Of a DNA stretch of 64,000 nucleotides, positions 6,758-15,404 are shown one piece after another. The stretch is from an uncultured Porphyromonadaceae bacterium. GTDB lineage: Bacteria > Bacteroidota > Bacteroidia > Bacteroidales > Muribaculaceae. The stretch is from positions 1 to 64,000 of the forward strand of contig URMS01000016.1 of assembly GCA_900548975.1 (NCBI GenBank). The letters run 5' to 3'. The position numbers were made by a program, and so were the translations under genes. Numbering within the stretch: the first letter of the stretch is position 1; every line of letters starts with the position of its first letter. Below the pieces are notes generated by a model, which was not told the origin of the DNA, did no database searches, and was given only the letters and a program-made list of their open reading frames with translations.

Positions 6758-9306
6758 AACGTCTTGTTATTCTCTTTGCGGTGATGCTTTGTGTCGCTGC
6801 CGCTTTTGCGCAGAAGTTCAGCTACCGCTTCAATCATACACCTCTCGCCGAAGCGCTCGTGCAGATTGCCGCCGAGCATCCCGACATTCACATCAACTTC
6901 ATTTCCAACGAACTCGACAAATATCCGGTTACGGCAACCATACATACAAATGATGCCTACGACATGCTCAGACAGCTGATCGGACTGAATCCGGTGTCGG
7001 TTATCAGTTCTGGAGGCAGATACTATGTAGAAGCGTTGCAGCACGGCAAGTTCAGCTATCGGGGCCGAGTCCTCGATGAGGAATACCAACCGGCTCCTGG
7101 AACTACGATATTGCTTCTCGCCCCCGAAGACTCCACAGTAATCACATATGGCGTTGCAGACAACGCCGGTCGCTTCACCATTCCTTGCGACAGCCGTAAT
7201 GTTATCGCAAAACTAAGTTGCGTAGGCTACAAGATTACCTACCGCCATCTGACCGACTTCAACGTAGGAGACATAATCCTTCCTATTGATGCCGTGGCCT
7301 TGCAGCAGGTCAAGGTTGAAGGACAGTTGGCCTCCGCATATTCCGACCGCACTGTCTATCTGCCTTCACAGCGTCAGAAATCGTCCGCGCAAAACGCCAT
7401 TGACCTTTTGCGTCTTATGGCTATTCCGCAAATTAATATCAATCTTATGGACAATGTAGTTACGACACCGGGCGGACAAAATGTAGCGGTCTATATCAAC
7501 TATATCCCTGCATCGGCGGAAGAAATCGAGGGCATTTTGACATCTGATGTGCGTTGTGTCGAATATCTCGATTTTCCTACCGACCCTCGTTTTCAGGGTA
7601 ACGAGCATGTAATCAATTTCATCATGCAGAAGTACGAATACGGTGGCTACACCAAAGCAACGGTAAATGAAAATTTCCTTGTAGGAAAACTATCAAGCCG
7701 TGCTTCAATATATTCAAAGTTTGCATATAAGCGCATGACCTACGATTTATATACAGGTGCGTCGAATCACGACATCAGACATTCAGGTACTTCAACCATT
7801 GGGAACTATACTCTTGAAAAGGCCGCCGGTGAACCTTACCTTATTACGCGAAACGAAATATTCGACAACTCTCATTTCAAGTATAACCAGTACCCCGTTA
7901 TTACGGTCAGAGCCATTTACGATTCCGAAAAAGGGCAGATTGCAAACACTCTCGGCTTTAACTTCGATCAGTCGCCGACGTCTGAAACATCCGGCAAGCT
8001 GTCGTTTGTACCCCGACAGGCAAAAGACTACTCATATAGCAGATACGAGCATTACACCAGCCGTTATATTATATGGTCTGGCAATTACTATTTCATTCTG
8101 CCCCGAAATTTCCATCTTAGCATTTCGCCCGGCATAAATTACGGACACACCAACAACAATTACCGCTATCAGACTTCAGTCACCGATGCCATAGTAAACG
8201 ACTCCAGGGAAAACGTATGGCAGTTCAGGGGCAGTGCCACTCTTTACAAGATATTCACAGACAGACAAAACGGCTTCTTCCGCGCTTATTATGGTTCCAC
8301 ATCCAATGATGTGAGCTATTTCGGCACATCTCCTTACGACAATGATTTCCTCGACACCTACGCCGGAGCTGAACTCGGTTATAGCTTCTCCAACAATCAA
8401 TGGAATGTGAGTGCTGATGTGGCTTTGCAATGGGAGAAGAACAAAATCAACGATCAGTCCGTTTCAGAGGTCTATCCTCTCGCGAATGTATCAGCCGGAT
8501 TTTCTCCTTCACAGAAACATTCTTTCCGCGCATACTTCCATTTCGGCGCGAACTATCCCGGAGCAAGCGAGAAAACGCCGAATATACTGCAACAGAACAA
8601 ACTGATGTACTATACCGGCAATCCCGAAATCGGACTTTCCCGACAGGTTACATTCAACCTGTCTTACAACTGGATGCCGTCTAACAAATTCTCGGCTTCG
8701 GCTTTTGCCCAATACTTCGGAGAATATAACCTGTATGTGCCTGTTTACGAGCCATACGACGGTGGGACTGCTTTGCTTCGCACTTTTGAAACTGACGGCG
8801 ACTATAACCGTACTCAAATCGGAATGTCGTTTAATTACAAACTGTTAAATGGCAATCTTCAACTTGCGGCATCACCCTCAATTTCAATCTATCGTATGAC
8901 CGGATTATTTGACATTAAACGGAGTCCGTTCACTTGCAACGCATCGGTTACTTATTATCTTGGTAATTTCTACTTTCAGGCATCATATCAGACAAGGAAC
9001 CTGACAGTGCAGGGCAATCGTGGAGTAATATATAAAGACCGTGATTTCTACCAGATACTCGCAGGATGGAGTCGGGCAAACTGGAATATCAGGGTAAACG
9101 CGATGAATCTATTTCGCAATGATTGGCTCTGTGCTACTAATACGTTGTCAACTCCTTTATATTCAGAAACGCGATTCGTTGATGGAAACAACTTTCATCG
9201 CCGTTTGAACCTTTCGGTGACATATACTTTCGGTTACGGAAAGAAGGTACAACGGGGCAACGAGGTCGGAGAACAATCAGGTGCATCTTCAGCTATTATG
9301 AAATAA
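6754..9306 (+). CDS. Outer-membrane beta-barrel protein with STN and carboxypeptidase-like domains
   Basis: 850 residues with a signal peptide (cleaved after AAAFAQ, residue 20). Next is an STN-type domain (about 21-95; KFSYRFNHTPLAEALVQIA), the part of TonB receptors that touches anti-sigma factors. A carboxypeptidase-regulatory-like fold follows (about 100-185; YRGRVLDEEYQPAPGTTILL), then a plug-like region and a barrel of the outer-membrane-barrel family found in Bacteroidetes, ending in aromatic-rich strands (LSVTYTFGYG). No strong TonB box is seen. The gene overlaps the anti-sigma gene by 4 bp, forming a sigma/anti-sigma/receptor unit. The ligand is unknown. Confidence 0.85.
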   Translation: MKRLVILFAVMLCVAAAFAQKFSYRFNHTPLAEALVQIAAEHPDIHINFISNELDKYPVTATIHTNDAYDMLRQLIGLNPVSVISSGGRYYVEALQHGKFSYRGRVLDEEYQPAPGTTILLLAPEDSTVITYGVADNAGRFTIPCDSRNVIAKLSCVGYKITYRHLTDFNVGDIILPIDAVALQQVKVEGQLASAYSDRTVYLPSQRQKSSAQNAIDLLRLMAIPQININLMDNVVTTPGGQNVAVYINYIPASAEEIEGILTSDVRCVEYLDFPTDPRFQGNEHVINFIMQKYEYGGYTKATVNENFLVGKLSSRASIYSKFAYKRMTYDLYTGASNHDIRHSGTSTIGNYTLEKAAGEPYLITRNEIFDNSHFKYNQYPVITVRAIYDSEKGQIANTLGFNFDQSPTSETSGKLSFVPRQAKDYSYSRYEHYTSRYIIWSGNYYFILPRNFHLSISPGINYGHTNNNYRYQTSVTDAIVNDSRENVWQFRGSATLYKIFTDRQNGFFRAYYGSTSNDVSYFGTSPYDNDFLDTYAGAELGYSFSNNQWNVSADVALQWEKNKINDQSVSEVYPLANVSAGFSPSQKHSFRAYFHFGANYPGASEKTPNILQQNKLMYYTGNPEIGLSRQVTFNLSYNWMPSNKFSASAFAQYFGEYNLYVPVYEPYDGGTALLRTFETDGDYNRTQIGMSFNYKLLNGNLQLAASPSISIYRMTGLFDIKRSPFTCNASVTYYLGNFYFQASYQTRNLTVQGNRGVIYKDRDFYQILAGWSRANWNIRVNAMNLFRNDWLCATNTLSTPLYSETRFVDGNNFHRRLNLSVTYTFGYGKKVQRGNEVGEQSGASSAIMK

Positions 9307-9348
9307 GCGCCCCCGATATTTTTAATTACTATTCTTCAACAATACATT

Positions 9349-9693
9349 ATGCGAAAAGTTCTTTTTTATCTTTTGATAATATTATCTTTAGTGACAAGTA
9401 ATGCTCAGTCATACGACGAGCGACTTGCTGCTGCAATGAATTCAAGTGACTGGTTTGCGTTGGACTCCATCTACAATGCAACACCCAAAGACTCAATATC
9501 AGATTTTATTGAGGTATATTCGCGATGCTTGATTGGCAACCGTCTTAATCGTCCCGATGTTTCTATACCGGCATTTACAGAATTATTCAATAATCAAGCA
9601 TCACAACTTGACTTGAATAATATCCTAAATTCAGCAATGATGTTTGCGATGGATTTAGGCAGAACCGGGGATAATGCAACGTCAGGAGCGTGA
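9349..9693 (+). pseudogene. Truncated secreted protein, possibly N-terminus of a retropepsin-like protease
   Basis: 114 residues: a signal peptide (LLIILSLVTSNAQS) followed by an alpha-helical region (residues 20-100; SSDWFALDSIYNATPKDS). From memory, this N-terminal part resembles that of longer Bacteroidales secreted proteins whose C-terminus is a retropepsin-like aspartic protease; here no DTG/DSG motif is present and the frame ends abruptly after GRTGDNATSGA. Downstream to about 9904 there is no continuing homologous frame; a different frame offers only a short tail (QEREDVNAFRQNKV). It follows the barrel gene by 42 bp and may have been its partner. Truncation is likely; the family is a guess. 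Confidence 0.45.
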
Positions 9694-9904
9694 AGACGTT
9701 AATGCTTTTCGACAAAATAAGGTTTAACCTTGTAGATTTTGTGCTGACAACAGAGACTTCTCCGTGCAACTCAGTCGATTGTCTCAAATGAGGTAGTATT
9801 ATATACAGCCCAATCTCATCAAACTTAATCCGTGTAATATATTAAGAAGAAATTATCATTAGCAATAACTGATATACTATGACATTAAAGAATATTAAAG
9901 TTAT

Positions 9905-10389
9905 ATGAAAAAATCTGCTTACTGATATTCACGTTGCTTATCTTTTTGGTAAGTGCTTGCGATGATGATACTCCAGACTATCCTGATACTGAACTAATCA
10001 AAGGGCAATGGCAATTAGCTGAGGACGGGAGCAATGATAATCCGCTTATATACCGTTTTACTACCGACGGCGAAAAAACATGGTCGAGGGGTGGACTCGT
10101 CACATATTATCTTTTGCCGGACGGAACAGCCGATTTCTATAAACGATATACATGGCACGTTTCAGATCCTGCAAATGAAGATGACGGCAAGCCACGCCTC
10201 GAACTCACTTGGTATGATGCGCCCGACAGTGACAATTTATGGGATGCAACGGAATATTATGTCGTCGTAAAACTGACACCGACGGAAATGTGGCTGAAGC
10301 CACACCAAAAAGGTGTACCCGATAACATCAAGAAATTCATCCGGCGCAATGAGCTACCGGTTCCCTCACTACAATTACCTAACCTGTAA
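9905..10389 (+). pseudogene. Lipoprotein with a one-base frameshift in its signal peptide
   Basis: From a TTG at 9934 an open frame of 151 residues begins inside a lipoprotein signal (LIFLVSACDDD). A proper ATG exists at 9905 but is out of frame: ATG is followed by six A residues and then TCTG. Adding one A restores MKKICLLIFTLLIFLVSAC, a complete lipoprotein signal joined in frame to the body. The mature part (acidic, tryptophan-rich, SRGGLVTYYLLPDGTADFY) looks like a small lipocalin-like or META-like domain of Bacteroidetes, not assigned further. Either the gene is inactivated, or the homopolymer varies by slippage, or this is a sequencing error. Confidence 0.6.
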
Positions 10390-10412
10390 ACAGCTTTTCA
10401 TACAACCCTCCG

Positions 10413-10437
10413 GCCCTCGGCAATCGTTGCCGGGGGC
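10413..10437 (+). terminator. Hairpin terminator after the frameshifted lipoprotein gene
   Basis: GCCCTCGGCAA (10413-10423) pairs with TTGCCGGGGGC (10427-10437) across a 3-base loop, an 11-bp stem with one G-T pair. It lies 24 bp past the stop. The following T-run is weak, so efficiency is uncertain. Confidence 0.55.
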
Positions 10438-10524
10438 TATTGATGAATTATCGAGCTGGCTCACGCTAGCCGGATGTAAAGTTGGGTGCGCACACAACAA
10501 AAGCCTGACAATCAAGCTTTTATT

Positions 10525-10661
10525 GCGGAGAGGACGGGATTCTTTGCTTCGCAAAGTGCTAAAGCGGTTACGAACTCTGCTCGTTCTAACGTCATCTCCT
10601 TTAACGCAAAAAGAGCTGCAAGTCTATGACTTGCAGCTCTTTCGCGGAGAGGACGAGATTC
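10525..10661. repeat. Direct repeat flanking a hairpin-rich segment beside tRNA-Ser
   Basis: GCGGAGAGGACGGGATTC at 10525-10542 recurs with one mismatch at 10644-10661, where it forms the 3' end of the tRNA-Ser gene. Between the copies lie three hairpins: CTTTGC/GCAAAG (10542-10556), GTTAcGAAC/GTTCTAAC (10567-10590) and a 13-bp stem (10610-10642). The layout resembles attL/attR left by an element that uses a tRNA 3' end, with only about 100 bp remaining. That reading is inference. Confidence 0.5.
10608..10642 (-). terminator. Terminator of tRNA-Ser
   Basis: A perfect 13-bp inverted repeat (AAAGAGCTGCAAG at 10610-10622, CTTGCAGCTCTTT at 10630-10642) starts 2 bp after the tRNA 3' end. On the minus strand it is followed by a T-run, as expected for a factor-independent terminator. 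Confidence 0.75.
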
Positions 10662-10733
10662 GAACTCGTGGATAGGATTGCTCCCATCGTCGGTTTAGCA
10701 AACCGGTGGTTTCAGCCACTCACCCACCTCTCC
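10645..10733 (-). tRNA. tRNA-Ser (anticodon GCT)
   Basis: On the minus strand an 89-base cloverleaf begins GGAGAGG and ends CCTCTCC plus discriminator G, with 7 acceptor pairs. The anticodon loop reads TTTGCTAAA, giving GCT for AGC/AGU serine codons. The T-loop is GTTCGAATC. The long variable arm expected of serine tRNA is present. CCA is not encoded. A strong hairpin terminator follows. Bases 10734-10968, upstream, hold no gene that I can support. Confidence 0.95.
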
Positions 10734-10968
10734 TTTGAGGCTTGAAGCATCTTTTGGTACTGCAAAGGTAGGCACTTTTTTTAATATGACAAATTTTTTG
10801 CGCGCTTTTTTTACCTTTCAGCGACATTTATTACACAAGCCTGTTATACCATTTTGCATATCAGCTACTTAACACACCGATGCGACTTCAATCCCCTCTT
10901 TCGTCATATCTACGTAGTCGTATCCCTCCGCTACAGACCTAAAAAAGAATACCTTAACACACATTAAC

Positions 10969-11010
10969 TACAAAATATAGTTGTAACTATAAATAATAGT
11001 TGTATCTTTG
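10969..11010 (+). promoter_or_regulatory. Promoter and likely operator of the blaI-like gene
   Basis: TATCTTTG at 11003-11010 is a -7 box with a TTG 19 bp upstream (10981-10983). Overlapping it are TACAA-N7-TTGTA (10969-10985), the palindromic arms ACTAT/ATAGT (10986-10990, 10996-11000) and a further TTGTA (11000-11004). BlaI/MecI repressors bind TACA/TGTA half-sites, so this is probably where the product of the next gene represses its own operon. Confidence 0.65.
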
Positions 11011-11029
11011 CGACACCAACATCTGTAAT

Positions 11030-11404
11030 ATGGAAAAACTGACTGCTAAAGAAGAAGAAGTGCTCGGCATGTTCTGGGAGCATGGCCCGCTATACGTAAG
11101 AGAGATAGTCGACAGATACGACGATCCCAAACCTCATTTCAATACCATTTCGACTATAGCACGGGCTCTTGAAGAGAAAGGATACGTCGGTCACACCCAG
11201 CATGGTAAGTCCTACCGCTACCATGCTGTGGTCGCCGAAGAAGACATGGGCAAAAAGTCGCTGACATCAATCATCGGGCGCTATTTCAAGAATTCTTATC
11301 TCCGGGTCGTATCCTCTTTTGTCGAAGACGGTAACATTCCGGTCGAAGATCTTCGCCGCCTTCTCGACGAAGTAGAAAAAAATCGCACTTCTAAAACCGA
11401 CTGA
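11030..11404 (+). CDS. BlaI/MecI-family transcriptional repressor
   Basis: 124 residues from ATG 11030 (an upstream TTG lies inside the promoter). The N-terminal winged helix (about 1-75) begins LTAKEEEVLGMFWEHGPLYV and includes HFNTISTIARALEEKGYVGH, the recognition helix region typical of BlaI/MecI proteins. A C-terminal dimer helix follows (VEDLRRLLDEVEKN). BlaI-type repressors are inactivated through an M56-type sensor protease, and such a protease is encoded 2 bp downstream. Promoter half-sites upstream suggest autoregulation. In Bacteroidetes these pairs control many functions besides beta-lactamase; here the regulated genes are an outer-membrane receptor and a GLPGLI protein. Confidence 0.93.
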   Translation: MEKLTAKEEEVLGMFWEHGPLYVREIVDRYDDPKPHFNTISTIARALEEKGYVGHTQHGKSYRYHAVVAEEDMGKKSLTSIIGRYFKNSYLRVVSSFVEDGNIPVEDLRRLLDEVEKNRTSKTD

Positions 11405-11406
11405 TC

Positions 11407-12726
11407 ATGGGCAGCCTCTTCTCCTACTCTCTGGCAGCATCGATAGTCATTCTCATGCTCTATCCGGTTCTGCATATCACAGTCAACCGCTGCACCGTTT
11501 TCCGGTTCAACCGGTTTTTGCTGCTGTGCGCAATGCTCCTGTCCCTCACCCTACCCGCCGCCATCTCCATTCTACCGGGCTCACCAGGCGCCCCAAGCGG
11601 AAACATTACAGAGACTGCATTCATTGCCACAGGCATTTCAGGCCCACCAGCTCCCGCCACCATAACATCGGCGCCCGAAAACGCATCCTTATGGACCAGT
11701 GCTGCTATAATCATTTACTTCACAGGCTTCTTTGTGCTCCTATGCCGTGAGATAATATCCTTCATCCGCCTGCGATTACTCATCGCCCGAAGCGATAAAT
11801 CGCTGCGCGACGGTTTTATGGTCTGCCGCCTCACCGGGCGCCGTCTCGCGCCATTCAGTTGGGGAAAATATATATTCCTACACGATTCGGAACTGTCCGA
11901 CAATTCGGCCGGTATATATCTGCATGAAAAAACTCACACCGAAAAACAGCACTGGATCGACGTCCTTTTTGCCGACCTGTTCTGTATCTTCATGTGGTAC
12001 AATCCTTTTGCATGGCAGACATACCGGTTGGTAAAACTCAACCACGAGTTCGAAGCCGATGCCGCCGTCGTCAGAACAGGCATAGACACTTACTATTATC
12101 AGCGTCTGCTTATTACAAAAGCCCTGGGTTCCAGAACTATCCCCGGCACCAACAGCTTTGCGGCAGGCCGGCGTAATTTCCGTAAGCGTGTAATGACAAT
12201 GAACCGCAAGCCATCCTCATGGAAAGCAATGCTGTTGGCCGTTTTCACATTCCCCGCTATAATAGTATGTGTCCTCGCCCTCACCTCACCGGCTTCGGCC
12301 ACATTCCTTTCGTCCATATCCGCCTATAGTTTCGAAAGTAATCCTCACACGCAAACTCCGGAAACAATACCGTCTACCGACATTTTCGATAATTATAAAT
12401 CCCTGCCCGAAGTCTCGTCCGAAGAAGAATCCGATACTATAATAGAGCTGCCATCGCTCTTGCATGATCAGAAAGCCTTTGGCAATATATTGCGGATGTC
12501 TCTGGCACTTATCGATGTCGACAGGGAGACCAAAATAAACATCGGAATCGTAATCGACGAAGAAGGGAGGGTGAAAGAAGTCATGACCGACAATACCGAC
12601 AATCCACTTGTCAAGACAATAATCGATCAAGCTGTAAACGGTGTGCGCTTCGAACAGATCACCCACAACGGCACTCCGATACAAACCCGGTTCAATATTC
12701 CCGTCACCTTAAAGAAGAAAGAATAA
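11407..12726 (+). CDS. M56-family (BlaR1-like) membrane sensor metalloprotease
   Basis: 439 residues. Four membrane spans are expected near residues 5-23, 37-55, 96-118 and 272-292. The zinc-protease motif HEKTH (H173, E174, H177) is followed by a conserved NHEFEADAAV segment whose glutamate should be the third ligand, and by the WYNPFAWQTYRLV stretch typical of M56. The C-terminus (about 350-439) resembles a TonB C-terminal domain (IGIVIDEEGRVKEV ... NIPVTLKKK), a fusion common in Bacteroidetes. It probably senses an envelope signal and leads to loss of the BlaI-like repressor encoded 2 bp upstream. The penicillin-binding sensor domain of classical BlaR1 is absent, so the signal is unlikely to be a beta-lactam. 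Confidence 0.9.
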   Translation: MGSLFSYSLAASIVILMLYPVLHITVNRCTVFRFNRFLLLCAMLLSLTLPAAISILPGSPGAPSGNITETAFIATGISGPPAPATITSAPENASLWTSAAIIIYFTGFFVLLCREIISFIRLRLLIARSDKSLRDGFMVCRLTGRRLAPFSWGKYIFLHDSELSDNSAGIYLHEKTHTEKQHWIDVLFADLFCIFMWYNPFAWQTYRLVKLNHEFEADAAVVRTGIDTYYYQRLLITKALGSRTIPGTNSFAAGRRNFRKRVMTMNRKPSSWKAMLLAVFTFPAIIVCVLALTSPASATFLSSISAYSFESNPHTQTPETIPSTDIFDNYKSLPEVSSEEESDTIIELPSLLHDQKAFGNILRMSLALIDVDRETKINIGIVIDEEGRVKEVMTDNTDNPLVKTIIDQAVNGVRFEQITHNGTPIQTRFNIPVTLKKKE

Positions 12727-12752
12727 TCCGCGCCTGACATATCCTCTGAACA

Positions 12753-12772
12753 GGATGCCCCAAACGGCATCC
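12753..12772 (+). other. Small hairpin between sensor and receptor genes
   Basis: GGATGCC (12753-12759) and GGCATCC (12766-12772) form a 7-bp stem with a 6-base loop, 18 bp before the receptor's start codon and without a T-run. It may set relative expression of the receptor in the transcript or be incidental. Confidence 0.35.
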
Positions 12773-12790
12773 GGCCACAACCATACCCTT

Positions 12791-15391
12791 ATGAAACGAG
12801 CCTTTGTCATTATTTTAATTATATTCTTCGCTGCAATTCAGCTGTTTAGCCGGAGTGCGATAAGCGGTTTCATCAGAAACAGCGAAGGCTCGGGCGTGGA
12901 TATGGCCAGCGTAATCGTATCGCCTCCGGATTCTCCGAAAACCATACTGGGGGCCACCATAACCGACGAAAGCGGGCAATTCCGCCTTTCCGTCGATAGC
13001 CCTTGCGACAGTATAATCATAAATGTATCGGGCATGGATATTGAATCCACAAGCCTTAAAGTACCCAACCTCAACGGCACTTACGACATAGTTGTAGCAC
13101 ATCGCACTATCGAGCTCAAAGATATCGTTGTCAAAGCCCGGAAAATATACTCTCGCGAAGATACCGTCAACTACAACGTGGCATCGTTTCTCTCTCCTAC
13201 CGACCAGTCCGTGGCCGATGTTCTCCGCCGGATGCCGGGTATCACCGTCTCTCAGACCGGACAGATTTCTTATCAGGGGAAACCTATCAAAAAATTCTAT
13301 ATCGAAGGTCTCGACCTCATGAAGGGACACTACGGCATTGCCACAAACAATATCGACCCTAACAATATCGCGACAGTCCAGGTGTTGGAGAACCATCAGG
13401 ACATAAAAGCCCTCAAAGGTCTGCGCTCCGAAGAACAGGCGTCCATCAATCTGCGGCTGAAAGAGGGCGTACGTGGTGTATTCAATCTCATAGCCACACT
13501 CGGAGGCGGCTACTCCGACAAGACATTATGGAACAATCAGGCCATAGCCACATATTTCCGGCGCAACAGCCAGTTACTCGCCACATATAAGGGAAACAAC
13601 ACCGGCGAAGATCTGTCGCAGGAACTCTATTCGTTCGATAACGACTGGTCGCGTACAAGCAACATCTCGTCGGTAGCCATGCCTTCGGCACCGGGCATCG
13701 ACAAACGATTCTACTACTTTAACCGCTCGCACAGCACCACTTTCAACAACGTCTATCGCGTCGGTGCCTCAGGAGAGATCGGCATAAACGCCGCATACCT
13801 CCACGACCGTGACACCGGGCAGAGCCGTAGCACCACCACAAATTTTCTGCCCGATGGAGCACAGAATATCTTAGATGAGTCTATGGAAGGCATAGCAAGT
13901 ACACAGAAAGCCTACGGCGACCTGACATACATGAACAACGGCGACGCGAACTATCTCAAGGAACAGATTAAATTCGACTGGAGCACAAGCGACACAAGAA
14001 GCGCTATCGCTGCAGCCGGCGATAAAGTGAATCAGTCGGGAAAAACAGCTGTCTACCGCCTCCTGAATAAATTCCACGCCACACACCGCAACTCTGCCGA
14101 CCGTGGCTTCGAGATAACATCCCTTATCAATATGGAAAAACGCCCGCACAGTCTGTCGGTGGCGCCCAATCTGTTTCCAGACATAATAGCCGCTTCCAGC
14201 CTCAGCCAGACAGTGGACTGCCGAAATATATCTGCCGAAAACAACGCCCGCCTTCTCACCGCGTTCCGGCTCCGCAACTTCTCGCTGCATCCGTCGGCTA
14301 TTGCAAACTATCACCACAATTCGCTTGAAAGCCGCCTCGAAACCATGCGCAACGACATCTCTCTCGATTACCTCGATGTCGGCATAGGCGCCGAAATCGT
14401 GTTCTCAGCCCGGAAAATCCACGCAGAGCTCTATATTCCCCTAAAATACCGTCATTTCAATCTCAAAAACAATATCGAAGGCACCGTCACAACCAAAAGC
14501 CGTTTTCGCCCCGAACCCGACTTCAGCATGACCTATAAAATAAACACCTGCCATAACCTTCTCCTGCGGGCTTCGATGTCTTATGCCCTCCCCTCTGTCG
14601 AAACCCTCTATTCCGGCTATATCCTCACCTCATACCGTCAGCTTTCGGTCTACGATGTGCCCGGGCTATATGAGGGACTCGACCGGCACTGTTCACTGGG
14701 CTACACTTTCAGAAATATTCTTTCCATGAGTTTTGCCGGAGCGGAAATATCCTGGAGCAGCCGGTCGCCCGAAGTGCTCTACGGTTCTTATTTCGATGGC
14801 ATTGTACAGCGCACCATAAGCCGGCGCACCTCCGAAAGCGGCCACATGGTCCGCGCCAATCTCAATGCGAGCCAGGGCTTCGACCGGTCCGGACTTAAAA
14901 TCGGCGCCGCATTCACATATTCATATTACGACAATCCCCTCCTCGTTCAGAACGAACTAATCCGATACAATGGCAACAGTCTCACAGTCACCGCCGACAT
15001 CAGTCTTCGGCCCTTCCGATGGCTCGGACTCTCCTATCAGGGCATTGCATCACAATCGGCGACCCGTCAGAAAGGTTCGGACCGTTTCCCCTGGCTACGG
15101 ACCATCACAAACAAAGCCGCCATTGATTTCACTGTCCCCGGCGGCGTCACACTGACAACATCGCTCTACCACTACTACAATAATTTCAACGACGGCAACC
15201 CATCGTTTCTGATGGTCGGTGCGGGTGGCAAATATGATATCGGGCGATTCAGCCTCATGCTCACATGCGACAATCTTCTCAACCATAAAACCTATTCCTA
15301 CTCTACCCTGTCAGCCCTTACCGAATCGAAGGCCGCCTACACCATCCGCCCGCGCAGCATATTATTAAAAATCCGATTCAGAATCATCTAA
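12791..15391 (+). CDS. TonB-dependent receptor-like outer-membrane protein
   Basis: 866 residues from ATG 12791, which opens the signal peptide (MKRAFVIILIIFFAAIQLFS). A carboxypeptidase-regulatory-like domain follows (about 20-110; ISGFIRNSEGSGVDMASVIV), then a plug domain (about 115-215; VADVLRRMPGITVSQTGQIS, GLDLMKGHYG) and a barrel rich in aromatic strands ending in RPRSILLKIRFRII. This architecture is that of the receptors found next to GLPGLI proteins, and one is encoded 13 bp downstream. Whether it imports, exports or senses is unknown. Co-transcription with the BlaI/M56 pair suggests induction by an envelope signal. Confidence 0.88.
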   Translation: MKRAFVIILIIFFAAIQLFSRSAISGFIRNSEGSGVDMASVIVSPPDSPKTILGATITDESGQFRLSVDSPCDSIIINVSGMDIESTSLKVPNLNGTYDIVVAHRTIELKDIVVKARKIYSREDTVNYNVASFLSPTDQSVADVLRRMPGITVSQTGQISYQGKPIKKFYIEGLDLMKGHYGIATNNIDPNNIATVQVLENHQDIKALKGLRSEEQASINLRLKEGVRGVFNLIATLGGGYSDKTLWNNQAIATYFRRNSQLLATYKGNNTGEDLSQELYSFDNDWSRTSNISSVAMPSAPGIDKRFYYFNRSHSTTFNNVYRVGASGEIGINAAYLHDRDTGQSRSTTTNFLPDGAQNILDESMEGIASTQKAYGDLTYMNNGDANYLKEQIKFDWSTSDTRSAIAAAGDKVNQSGKTAVYRLLNKFHATHRNSADRGFEITSLINMEKRPHSLSVAPNLFPDIIAASSLSQTVDCRNISAENNARLLTAFRLRNFSLHPSAIANYHHNSLESRLETMRNDISLDYLDVGIGAEIVFSARKIHAELYIPLKYRHFNLKNNIEGTVTTKSRFRPEPDFSMTYKINTCHNLLLRASMSYALPSVETLYSGYILTSYRQLSVYDVPGLYEGLDRHCSLGYTFRNILSMSFAGAEISWSSRSPEVLYGSYFDGIVQRTISRRTSESGHMVRANLNASQGFDRSGLKIGAAFTYSYYDNPLLVQNELIRYNGNSLTVTADISLRPFRWLGLSYQGIASQSATRQKGSDRFPWLRTITNKAAIDFTVPGGVTLTTSLYHYYNNFNDGNPSFLMVGAGGKYDIGRFSLMLTCDNLLNHKTYSYSTLSALTESKAAYTIRPRSILLKIRFRII

Positions 15392-15404
15392 ACACCAATC
15401 CTAT

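Noticed and set aside
10313..10675. 120-residue plus-strand frame
   Set aside because: It covers hairpins and part of the tRNA-Ser gene and has no protein-like character.
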